A stretch of 64,000 bases of DNA, taken from positions 124,001 through 188,000 of the forward strand of contig JNEU01001131.1 in assembly GCA_000697475.1 (NCBI GenBank). Reading direction: 5' to 3'. Source of the DNA: Lichtheimia corymbifera B2541. Its lineage: Eukaryota > Mucoromycota > Mucoromycetes > Mucorales > Lichtheimiaceae. Positions 34,311 through 43,373 of this stretch are shown here, in pieces. Position 1 is the stretch's first letter, and each line of letters begins with the position of its first letter. The notes beneath the pieces are model-generated. The model saw only the letters and a program-made list of their open reading frames with translations, was not told the origin of the DNA and searched no databases. A program made the position numbers and the translations under genes.

Positions 34311-36666
34311 TCACTTGCGATAGAATTGTCGCTTAAAGTGGAACCATAGACTTAGTACACCTCTATCAAAGCTGCATTTGAATCCCTTCTTGTGCGAGTA
34401 TTCCCATTCACGGTTGACAATACGAAATGCAATATCCTGTATATGTTGTCAGTATACCCATTCCATCACTAAATTCCTGAATATATATACTAACCTCATA
34501 AGGAGGGCCAGCACTGAATCGAATCAATACCGTTTCTGCAGAATCAGGGTCCTTTTCAATCTTATAGGTTGGTGCCTTGGACTTGTCAATAAGATCAGGA
34601 TAGAATATATTGAACCTATCAACATCAGTTAGCAACCACAATCCCATCCTTCCCAGCAAAAATCAAATCCACTACGTACTTGTATCCCTGGACAACTATT
34701 GAATGTATTAAAAAGCACATGTTAGCTTAATGAATCCCAATCATGGTCTATGTATACATACCCTTGGGTGGAGGGTTATCATGGTCATAGTGAGTCTGGT
34801 TGTACTTGTTCCATTCGAAACCGGTGTGCACACGATTGAAGTAACGAGGCTTCCGCGGCCGATACTTGTCTTGCCAGAGATAAGTTTGCTTTGCAAGTTC
34901 GGCTTCAATATTGAATATGGCTTCATCCTCATCAATGCCCTTGGCAGCTTCTTGTTCAAACAATACTGCTGATGCAATTGAATCATCTGCTGGCTGTTCA
35001 GCCACAGGCTCTGGCTTGGTAGGTCGTTTGATAGGAATAATTTTCTTGGTCAATACACGACGGCGTTGTTCCATCTAACGGGATGTCATGTCAATTTATC
35101 TCCCATCCATTTGTATATACATATATATATATACTCCTCTTACCAATTCACGCAAGTCATCAATAGGATCCACCATGGGTAATTCACGGTCGTCACGGTT
35201 GAGATGTGATATCGGCTCAGGGCTCATGCCACGTTCGTATGGTTCTACTGCCAATGTTTGCTTTGCAGCTGCCTCGGCTTCAAATGTGCGGTCTTGTTCT
35301 TCGGTCATTTCCTGATCCACAGGTTCCACATTGATGCCTTCTCCAGCTTCAACACCTCGACCATGCACCTCAATTTCTTGCATAGACAAGACCTTCTCCA
35401 GCTCCTCTTGCACTTTACGTGCTTCCTCTTGTTGCCGTGTACGCAATTGGACCAGGCGACTTGCAAGCATTTCCTGATGCATGTCGGTCAATTTGGCTTT
35501 GGCCTTATAAACCACCAATTCACGTAGCAAGTTCTCCCAGTATTCCACATCGATCGGCTCATTGGATCCCAACTTGCGCATGATTTGCTGTTGTAATGCT
35601 TCCAATTGGGCATATGTCTTGCCAGAGAGCACACGATCCACATCATGCTTGACACCTTCGGTGACACCCGTTGCTGCATAATGAGCTTCATTGGCGCGTA
35701 ATTTGCTGAGTCTGTCATCTGCCACCACAATCAGTGCTCGCCAGAATTCGAGTGTCTTTTCATTCTTTTCAAGCTTGAGATGCATCTGAATATCTTGATA
35801 TAACTCCTCAGTATCCTCGAGATTCAAATTCTATCCATTGATATATAGATTAGTCTCATGTTGACAACATTTCCATGCGGTGTGTGTGTGTGTGCCTTAC
35901 ATCGAAAATGGTATATGGTTCATCCAGATCAATCTCGAGCTCGACATCATCCTCCACCTTGTCAGGTTCATTGGCTAATCGCAGGTTCATTGCCAAGATA
36001 TCGATTGGCTTTGCACGGTTCTCTTTGATACGGATCTCAGCACGTCGTTTGGCTTGTTCGAGATGGAATTCCTCTTCCTTGGTCTCCCAATCACCCATTT
36101 GTGCAAGCTCGGCATCTCTTTGCATACGCTGTAATTCCTCTTCACGCAACTGCATTTCAATCTCACGTTCAGCACGTCGTTTGTTGAGTTTGGCGAGTTC
36201 TTCCTCTGTCTCTCGACGTCGTTCATGCTCACGTTTACGAATCTCGGATGCATCTTTGCCGAACATTTTACGATCTCTTTGCTTCTTTTTGGTCCACTCA
36301 AACTTCGATTCGAGGTTGATATCATTGAATGGATTGTTGACGTTCGAATAACCGAGGTGTTCAAGCGAGGGTCGTGAAGAAGAAACTGGAAGCTCATCGT
36401 CGTCTTCACCATGATCGCTCACGTCTCTGTAACGGTCCTTCTTTGACTTCTTTTCTTTGCGTCGCCGTGATCGCTCATCAGGTGAACGAGACCGATGTTT
36501 ACGTCTACAAGTACAACACGTTAATAAACTGGTAATCTTTTGCATTCCACCAATCGTCCTGTTTCTATGCTTACTTGCGATGTCTGTCTTTGCGGTAATC
36601 ATCCTTGTGGCGATCGATAGAATGGCTACGGTCACGATGGCGTCGTCTTTCAGGAGATCGTGGCAT
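34311..36666 (-). CDS. CACTIN: Cactin (splicing-associated protein)
   Basis: A conserved nuclear protein found with late spliceosomes; in animals it is needed for accurate splicing. Exon 1 (36666 to about 36574) encodes MPRSPERRRHRDRSHSIDRH, an Arg/Ser/His-rich start. The second exon continues the RS-like region, then FEWTKKKQRDRKMFGKDASE and a long Glu/Arg helical stretch ending DLDEPYTIF. The third large exon (35830-35148) holds the middle cactin domain (KTLEFWRALIVVADDRLSKL). C-terminal exons hold the signature WQDKYRPRKPRYFNRVHTGF, NQTHYDHDNPPPK, GYKFNIFYPDLIDKSKAPTY and the end WFHFKRQFYRK. About 690 residues over seven or so exons. Confidence 0.95.
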
Positions 36667-37141
36667 GTGAAAAGAGTATTGTTGAAGAAAGAAGGAAAGC
36701 TGTTAACACTCTCGTCTTGATCGGAGGTCCTCTGGTATTTTCTCTCCCGCTGCCAATGCGCTTGGTCTATGCACCAAATCATCCACTTTCATCTACGCCT
36801 GTTTGTCTCATTAGATAAATACCATAATCGAAGTTATAGATGTACAATGATCATACTCGTAGCTTATAGCTTATAACTTAATTGGAATAAATATCGGATT
36901 GGATCCTAATAACAAAATCTTGCAATGTACTACCCTTGATTCAAATGGCTTCGAGCTCTTTAGTATTGCTTCATCCACTACTGACAGAAGGTTTGTCTTT
37001 ATTACCACATACATACATACATATCACCCTTGCTTGTCTTTTTATTGAGAGATTGAGACGAAAAGTCAGCATACTATTGGCCATTACTACATCTACATCA
37101 CGTTCTTCCCCATAAATGCACTATTTTATGATGTGGATTAA

Positions 37142-37770
37142 TGATAAGTGGTCTTTGCTCATTGTCAAATAGCTGAACCCTGATAGTGCCAATGATGCAG
37201 AGGGACTTCTTTGTGTGATACAGCCGATTATGCAAAACGGAATGGCCAATGTATGATATTTTACCCATCATTCAGGAGCAGCCATGTATTGGCAGCAACT
37301 AGACAATTCCTCCCAATAGGTACTGTTGCCTATTTTACAACAATGGGACGTTGCATCTGCTCCAGACAGTCATATCCATCATTCAACTTCCTTGATCCGA
37401 GCTGATTTGACCGAGTTACGCTCAAACGAAGAGCATATCAGCCCACACATGCAGCATGCACTATCTACCTCAACTGATGTCTCTTTATTTGAGCGTAACT
37501 CAGCCAAATCAGCTCGGATCAATGCAATTGAATCATGGAAATGCTCGACTGGAGCAGGCGCATCATTCCCATCGAGTGGATTGGGCAAAAGCTGGAATGA
37601 AAAAAAAGTGCATGTTAGCTGACTGTTATCGAATCTTCCGTTAACTATCACGCATTCGCCCTTTCTGTTCACCCCAAACAGATGTGCTACATAAACACGT
37701 CCCGCTGCATCTTTTAGCTCTAATAGGCTCAAGCTACTTGACAATCAACAAAGACCGCCTGCCATATAGC
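37142..37770. repeat. Large imperfect inverted repeat A (arms of about 290 bp)
   Basis: The left arm (about 37142-37433) and right arm (about 37480-37770) are reverse complements with patchy identity, around a 46-bp centre. The best-conserved part is next to the centre: TTGATCCGAGCTGATTTG on the left against its complement ending at 37521, with a few mismatches over about 42 bp. Farther out, CTGCTCCAG and GGTCTTTG-x-T-x-ATTGTCAA recur in mirror order. A short open frame is kept in both arms (LIRADLTELRSNEE on the plus strand, LIRADLAELRSNKE on the minus strand), so the arms may derive from a coding sequence. Confidence 0.75.
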
Positions 37771-38180
37771 ATCACGCTTACAGCATATATAAACATGAAG
37801 GTGCCTGTATCTCTAAACTTTACAATGAAACATGGGCTCTTTCATAGAACAATATTGCTCGGCTGGGTGTAGCGCACCTTGGGTGCAAGTTTCACGATCG
37901 TCGTGGCCAATCTCAGATTCACCCAATGCCACCACCAGCCTCGTCGAAAAAAAAATTCGTGGTCGACCTGATTCCACTTTGGCTGGTGGTGACATTGGGT
38001 GAATCTGAGATTGGCCACGACGATCGTGAAACTTGCACCCAAGGTGCGCTTCACCCCGACGAGCAACTTTGTTCGATTGAAGAGCCCACGTTTCATTGTA
38101 ATATTCAGAGATACAGGCACCTTTATGTTTTACATATGCTGTAAGCGTGATGCTATATGGGGAGTGGCGTTTGTTCATTG
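37742..38180. repeat. Large inverted repeat B (arms of about 200 bp, 40-bp loop)
   Basis: The left arm 37742-37940 and right arm 37981-38180 are reverse complements with a 40-bp loop that includes an A-run. The inner 58 bp (37871-37928 against 37993-38050) match perfectly, followed by one mismatch and 11 more matching bases up to the loop. Identity falls toward the outer ends but CATATAGCATCACGCTTACA is intact in both arms. It starts within the outer end of inverted repeat A. A transcript would fold into a long hairpin. Confidence 0.92.
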
Positions 38181-38194
38181 GGAAGTATCATGCA

Positions 38195-38960
38195 AATGAG
38201 CTGTGTTGCACAAAGAAGTCCGTCTGCATCTTCGGCTCTATCGGGGTCTATCTACTTGACAATGAACAAAGACCACTTGTCATATAGCATCACGCTTACA
38301 GCATATGTAAAAACATAAAGGTGCCTGTTTCTCCAAATTTCCGTAATGATGTGTAGAGCCTTTATGAGAACGATGTTGATCAGCATGACCGAGAGCACCT
38401 CCTGGCCAAGTTTCGGGGTCGCGGTGGGCAATATCGGGGCGCACGGCGCGTACACCCTATTTATGTTTTCACCCATTCGTCGTCTCTCCTGCATTGAAAG
38501 TTTCATAATGAACTCTGGGGTCTTTATGAGAACGAAAATGCTCGGCGTGGTCGAAAGCCTGTTATGTGAAAGTTTCAGGTTCGAGATGGGCAATCTCGGG
38601 GAACAGGAGCGCCGACCCTACTTTTCTCTTACATTTGGGCTGGCCCGCATTCAAAATGTACATAATGAACCATGCGGTTTTTAAATGAATGAAGTTGATC
38701 AGAATGTGCGAGAGTACCGTCTGACCAAGTTTCAAGTGCGAGATGGGGAATCCCAAGAAACTACATACTAATTGACTTTTTCATAAATCCGGCGCTTTTC
38801 CAATTTCCCTCCGTCATAGTCAACCCCACATTATGCTCTCCCTTTCGAATTTTTCAAATGAAGTGTGGGTTCTTTATTAATACAAAGTTGTTCTGCATGT
38901 CCTAGAGCATATTGTGTAGAAGTTTGAGGTTCGAGACAGGCAATCTGGAGGACATGGGTT
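38195..38960 (+). repeat. Decayed tandem repeat, unit about 157-193 bp
   Basis: A direct copy of the outer part of the palindromes (about 38200-38335, with AAAGAAGTCC, TGACAATGAACAAAGACCAC and CATCACGCTTACAGCATATG) leads into four units whose ATG-containing cores lie at about 38346, 38508, 38665 and 38858. Shared core features are an AATGA start, CTTTATGAGAACGA, a GAGAGC-like block, AAGTTTC and GAGATGGGCAATCTC, the last a small inverted repeat. A fifth unit is inside the left arm of repeat B (ATG near 37825), and a reversed one in its right arm. The first two units share one open frame (38346-38684). Confidence 0.8.
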
Positions 38961-39179
38961 GATTTCAGTGTCTGTGCATGTATGTCTGACAGTGCCTGAC
39001 CTATTTAATTTCCACGTCTTCCACATGCAGCTCACTGCCTCTCCTCCCATTCTTAACTGATGCACCATTCAAGTACAACTACTGCCTGCGAACGATTGTC
39101 CTGCTTCAACCCATCATGTCCATTCTGCAGTTGTCTTGATCCGCTTGTCTTTGACTGAATGGCTACTCCATGGCGTGTC

Positions 39180-39470
39180 CACCTCACTACAACACCCGCG
39201 CTTCTTGACACTACGCCTTCTCTTTTACACACTCCTCTACCCACGGCCATTCGTAACAGCATTCACTCCAGTAATTGCCATTAGCAAGGTCTCTACACCA
39301 TTGTCTCAAGCAGCATTCACAGCCTTGTCACTCTACTAGTACAACACACGCTCTTGCACACTACTCTGCCGCGACCAAACGTAACAGCAGTTGCTATTAT
39401 CTTTGCTCCATTGTCCCAAATTGCAGCAACTAGCCTTACAGCCTTTTTTGCGTGGACAGTAGATAGCTAT
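39180..39470. repeat. Pyrimidine-rich near-duplication
   Basis: Two stretches (about 39190-39335 and 39341-39455) resemble each other: both begin ACAACAC-C-CGC and share CGTAACAGCA, CCATTGTC, GCAGCA and ACAGCCTT in the same order. The copies differ in length and have diverged. Frames through both give loosely similar peptides (PRPFVTAFTP and PRPNVTAVAI). No gene is claimed. Confidence 0.45.
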
Positions 39471-40090
39471 TGTGTAGAAGCAGTTTATTCATGTATAGCA
39501 ACTTGCTTTAATACATACGAGTTTCTATGGATATGGAAATGGATATGGAGATGGGTACATGGGATGGAGGGAATTGAATAGCATATATTGATCACGTGCA
39601 TGCTATTTGAGTTTGTTTATTTGAATCATGGCAAGGAAGGATAAGCAATAATGGATGATGGAGAGAGTATGCTTCCACTAAGCTGGAGAAGTCTCTCTAG
39701 ATAACAGTGATGAACAATACACCACACAAGCTAATGTGTCAATTCATTCAAGTTGTATTATAATGAAGCATGGATGTTAATTTGCAATCTCATCACCCAC
39801 AATATCAGTAATATCTGATAATGATGTCTCATCTTATTGCTGCTGCTGTGTAAGAAGCATCCGGAATCGACATGCCAGATCGAATCATCCATTTGTGCAA
39901 CCTGTCAACACTTGGTTGATGTGTAACCACCTCGTCATCACTACCTGTGACCCATTGCCAATCTTATAAGTAGGTCGATCCGTCCCATCTTCTCAGCACA
40001 AATCAATCATATGAGAAACAATAATAAAGCCATTTAATCCTTTTGTCCCACTATAAGATACAGGTATTAAAAAAGAGTGATTATCGCTAT

Positions 40091-41127
40091 TTAGCGCATC
40101 CATGCTGTTAATGCGAATCGTTGTTGATTGGCGGGGAGCACTGCATGGTCCACGACACCACTAAGGAAAATGACCATTCTTCCAAGTAAAGGATCCACCG
40201 TTCTATCCGCAGCATCCGTCATGCCATTGCCATTAGAATGACCATAAATCTTGAGTTCGCCACCATGACCAGGGGTCCATCCAGGGTTCAAATACAAAAT
40301 GGCGGTGACACGACGTTGATGCGTATCCTCAGGATCATCCGTGGGAAAAGCGTCACGATGGCGTTCATAGCGTGCACCCATGTTTGGATTGTATACAGCT
40401 AATTGGTACTCTGTGCGGCCTTGCAGACGAATCATCTTTGATAAATCATGGTGCAACGGACCCGAAAAGAAGTTCAATACCTCCTGCAAGTGCTTGCTGT
40501 TCTCACCCTTGGGATCCAACCTTTTCAAAAAGAGAAACGTCAATCATCACAATAGTAGTCCCCATATGTACACTTTCTTACCAAGTAATCCAGTCATCAC
40601 GAGCGGTGCCATCACGGAATGGATCATCGGGATCGTTTTCTGACAAAGCACTTGCGCGAGTGAATGCATCATTCTTGAGTAATTGCTCGGCTTCAGCACG
40701 TGCACCTAATGATCATGTAACTGTCAATGATGATTCTATATGCATCATGTAGCACATACATACCCTTGAGCGTGGAGAGGTCAATCAAGCCATCGACAGT
40801 AGCCCAACCATGAGCATACAAATCCTCAAGTACGCGACACGACAGCTTTTTGAGTTGCCAATTGGGACAGCTTGCTTGAGAAGCGACTGTATTGATCTCC
40901 TTGTAAAAGAGTCGTTGTGCAATGTGGAGTGGATTCTCTTGGTTGTCAAGGTATTTCAACAGCTCATTCTCGGACACCTCTTCGACAATTTCCTCTTCTT
41001 CTTCAAGCTGATCGGCGTCGTATTCGTAATCAGAAGGCAAATCGCTCTTGTCGTCAGGGAATTCTGGGAGTTCAGTATTGTTGCTACTGGCAACCTTTAG
41101 AATACGGGATTCTAGCGTATCACTCAT
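40091..41127 (-). CDS. EGLN/PHD-type prolyl hydroxylase (2-oxoglutarate/Fe(II) dioxygenase)
   Basis: An oxygen- and 2-oxoglutarate-dependent dioxygenase resembling animal EGLN (HIF prolyl hydroxylase) and protist P4H1 enzymes. Three exons (41127 to about 40763, about 40704-40583, about 40520-40091) give about 310 residues. The N-terminal 90 residues are acidic. The domain starts at SCRVLEDLYAHGWATVDGLI. QLAVYNPNMGARYERHRDAF carries the iron-binding HxD; RRVTAILYLNPGW, GGELKIYG and DPLLGRMVIFLSG match the family; VDHAVLP has the second iron His and RFALTAW the 2-oxoglutarate Arg. All key residues are present. No HIF-like substrate is known in fungi; in protists such enzymes modify Skp1, so Skp1 is a candidate substrate by inference. 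Confidence 0.82.
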
Positions 41128-41231
41128 GGGTTTTTGATATAATAAAAAGGAAAAAGGATGTTTCTCACTCTCCCCCGCCGACCGTCCACAATGACACAAT
41201 CAAGAAGAACACGCATGAAAACATTTCAATG

Positions 41232-42610
41232 TCATACTACGGAGTTTATATTGTTGTTGTTGCTTTGAAGATAACTGTCAAGATCCCACAATTCGCCGTT
41301 ATCGAACCCAAGCTCCTGAACCAATGCATCAATGTTGTTACCAAGTTGATCAATGCTTTCACTAATTGAGTTGACTGAATCGATATGATCACTGACGACC
41401 TTGGTCATCGAAGGAGGAGGAGGAGGGGTCACAGGGCCTGTCATCATCTCATGCTCTGCACGGGAGAAGAACACATCACCCGTTGCCACCGTTCCAGCCG
41501 CCGTCAAATCATTGTTGTTGTTGCAAAATGTAGGAGGGGTCAGGGAGGAGGCTACATTATTGCTATTCTGGGATGTGGTTGTTGTTGTTGCTGTTGAAAG
41601 GTCTAATGGTCTGCTCATCATCATCATCTCGGCTTCAGGATGTAAAATAGGTGTAGTAGTGGTAGAACTAGTAGTAGTAGTGGTGGTGGTGGCCATGCCT
41701 TCCTTGTCTTCCTTCTCCTTTTCCTCTTCCACCTTCTTGCATTGTTGTGCAGTAAGTGACATTAATGAATCCAGCATGAGACTTGACCGATCTATATGCC
41801 ATGATCTTATTAGAAACACCTATCCAATCATAAAATGATCCTGTAAAACTTACCTGTTTTATCTGTGCGTGCCAATTTGAGAGGTGATACTGTTCGTACA
41901 TCCTCGTCGTTATCCGTGTTGCTAAGCAAAAACGGCCGTTTGCGTGAGATGCCATTGTTGGTTTTTTCAGAAAACACTGATGCCAGAAAATGCAATATCT
42001 TATCAATGGTGTCCTGCTGTTGCTGATAACGTTCTCGTGCGGCCAACGTTTCTTGCCAAAGAAGTTGATTGTCATTCTGGATTTGTTTCAAGTCTGTGCT
42101 AACCATCATTTGGTGTTTCTTGATAGCAGCCATCTCATCCAAGAGGTGTTGCAAGTCGGTCGACGTCGGTGATCGATTCTCGGTATTATCAGCGTCACGT
42201 GATCCTTTTTTGCGTGAAACAAGCAGCAGGAGATCTGGCTGGTCCCGTTTGAAATGTGGATTACTGAACTCAAGTCGGTCAAGGCATCCTTCCATGGCAC
42301 CTTGTTGTAAATGAGGCACCTTGTGGAATCCGTACATGTTGAGTTGACGCACAAAGGATGAAAAGTTGCCATGCTTGAAAAACCGAGGAAGCACTTGCTT
42401 TGCAAAGTCCTGTTGTCGCTGCACGATAAATGTGTCTCCCGCATCCGACCAAGATATCATACTATTCGACTGAGGCTCATTCACCATACTATATCATTAT
42501 TGTCCCACTTGATTGGTTAGCATATACTGACATGTGAATAAAAAGAAGAATGGATATAGAGAAACTTACTTGTATAGCTTGTTGAGGAATGGTGGGACAT
42601 TGCGGTTCAT
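41232..42610 (-). CDS. Heat-shock factor family transcription factor
   Basis: A nuclear regulator with an HSF-type DNA-binding domain. Exon 1 (42610 to about 42570) encodes MNRNVPPFLNKLY; it joins NMVNEPQSNSMISWSDAGDT, giving the canonical HSF start. The recognition region reads FFKHGNFSSFVRQLNMYGFH, with the helix residues intact, followed by FKRDQPDLLLLV. A coiled coil follows at about residues 135-195 (LQHLLDEMAAIKKHQMMV onward), fitting the HR-A/B trimerisation region. After an intron (about 41852-41794) the C-terminal exon is Thr/Ser/Asn/Met-rich and ends in an acidic, hydrophobic segment (ALVQELGFDNGELWDLDSYL) that resembles an activation domain. About 450 residues. The gene ends 104 bp upstream of the prolyl hydroxylase start on the same strand. 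Confidence 0.93.
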
Positions 42611-43373
42611 GATTGCTTTCGGTTGGGCTTTGGATCTTGTGGTAACCAATGACGACGGCATGTTGACAACAAGTGAAAAGTGGGAGAAAGAGAGAGAGAG
42701 AGAGAGAGGTAGATGGAGACAGCGCCACCAACACACTCATATCAGATACATCTTTCAGGGAGCCCATCTTATGGTCCACATGCATCCTCGGACTTTTAAA
42801 AATACACTCCTTGCTTTGCCAACTTGGTCAGCTGAACAACTTCTTTGTTGACCAGTAGATTCCGGAACCTTCCAAAATGAAAAGAGACGATTGGGTCTCG
42901 ACCTCTTTATCTTTAATAGCTCCTTTACAAATATTCTACACCACACAATGATACTATGCCTTTATTCAGCTGCGTGCTTCAAGCGACGTTGCTCAAAGAA
43001 TGACAAAAGATAAATCATGATTAGATTGAATTCTATCATCGACTTTCTCACGCACAAATGATATCCATTCCTCGGAAGTACCATCTTTTTTCCAAATCCA
43101 GTTGAGGCATATGCTATCCAGCAAAGCGGTGAATGCCTTCCAAATAAAACCACACACATAATATCGATATATCCCGAATCTTCTAGATTGTTCATTGCCA
43201 TGAATGTTAATTCACATGAGAAGCGGTCGTCAACCTGGTATTCAGGAAGGAAAGACACAAGAGAGGCCTGGTGATGGAGAAAGAGTTATGTACAAGGGAG
43301 GACGAGATTAAAGCATGATTAGAAGGAGAAAACGGGAACGTGCTGAGAAAGAATAACAAGTGGTGTAAACATC
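42611..43373. other. Spacer between TRK and HSF genes
   Basis: 763 bp with a (GA)n run at about 42688-42709, which is the presumed HSF leader. A minus-strand frame at 42962-43258 lacks an ATG start and any recognised domain, so I do not call it. Confidence 0.5.

Larger units (their letters stand above)
36667..40090. other. Gene-free block of 3.4 kb containing a repeat cluster
   Basis: The longest stretch without a supported gene. It begins with the cactin upstream region and an (ATAC)n run near 37006-37021, then two imperfect palindromes, a series of decayed direct repeats, and a pyrimidine-rich near-duplication (each listed separately). From about 39600 to 40090 it is plain AT-rich sequence with nothing recognised. 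Confidence 0.7.

Noticed and set aside
37379..37744. 121-codon minus-strand frame in inverted repeat A as a gene
   Set aside because: It lacks an ATG at its start, is confined to the repeat and has no splicing context. A faint likeness to polymerase N-termini (VAHLFGVNRKGE) is too weak to report.
38500..38960. B-box-like GGTTCGAGA in the tandem units, suggesting a tRNA-derived SINE
   Set aside because: The box fits only partly, no matching A box was seen at the right distance, and no tRNA-like fold could be drawn.
42962..43258. 98-codon minus-strand frame between TRK and HSF
   Set aside because: It starts at a GTG, no domain is visible, and I could not find a preceding exon that joins it.
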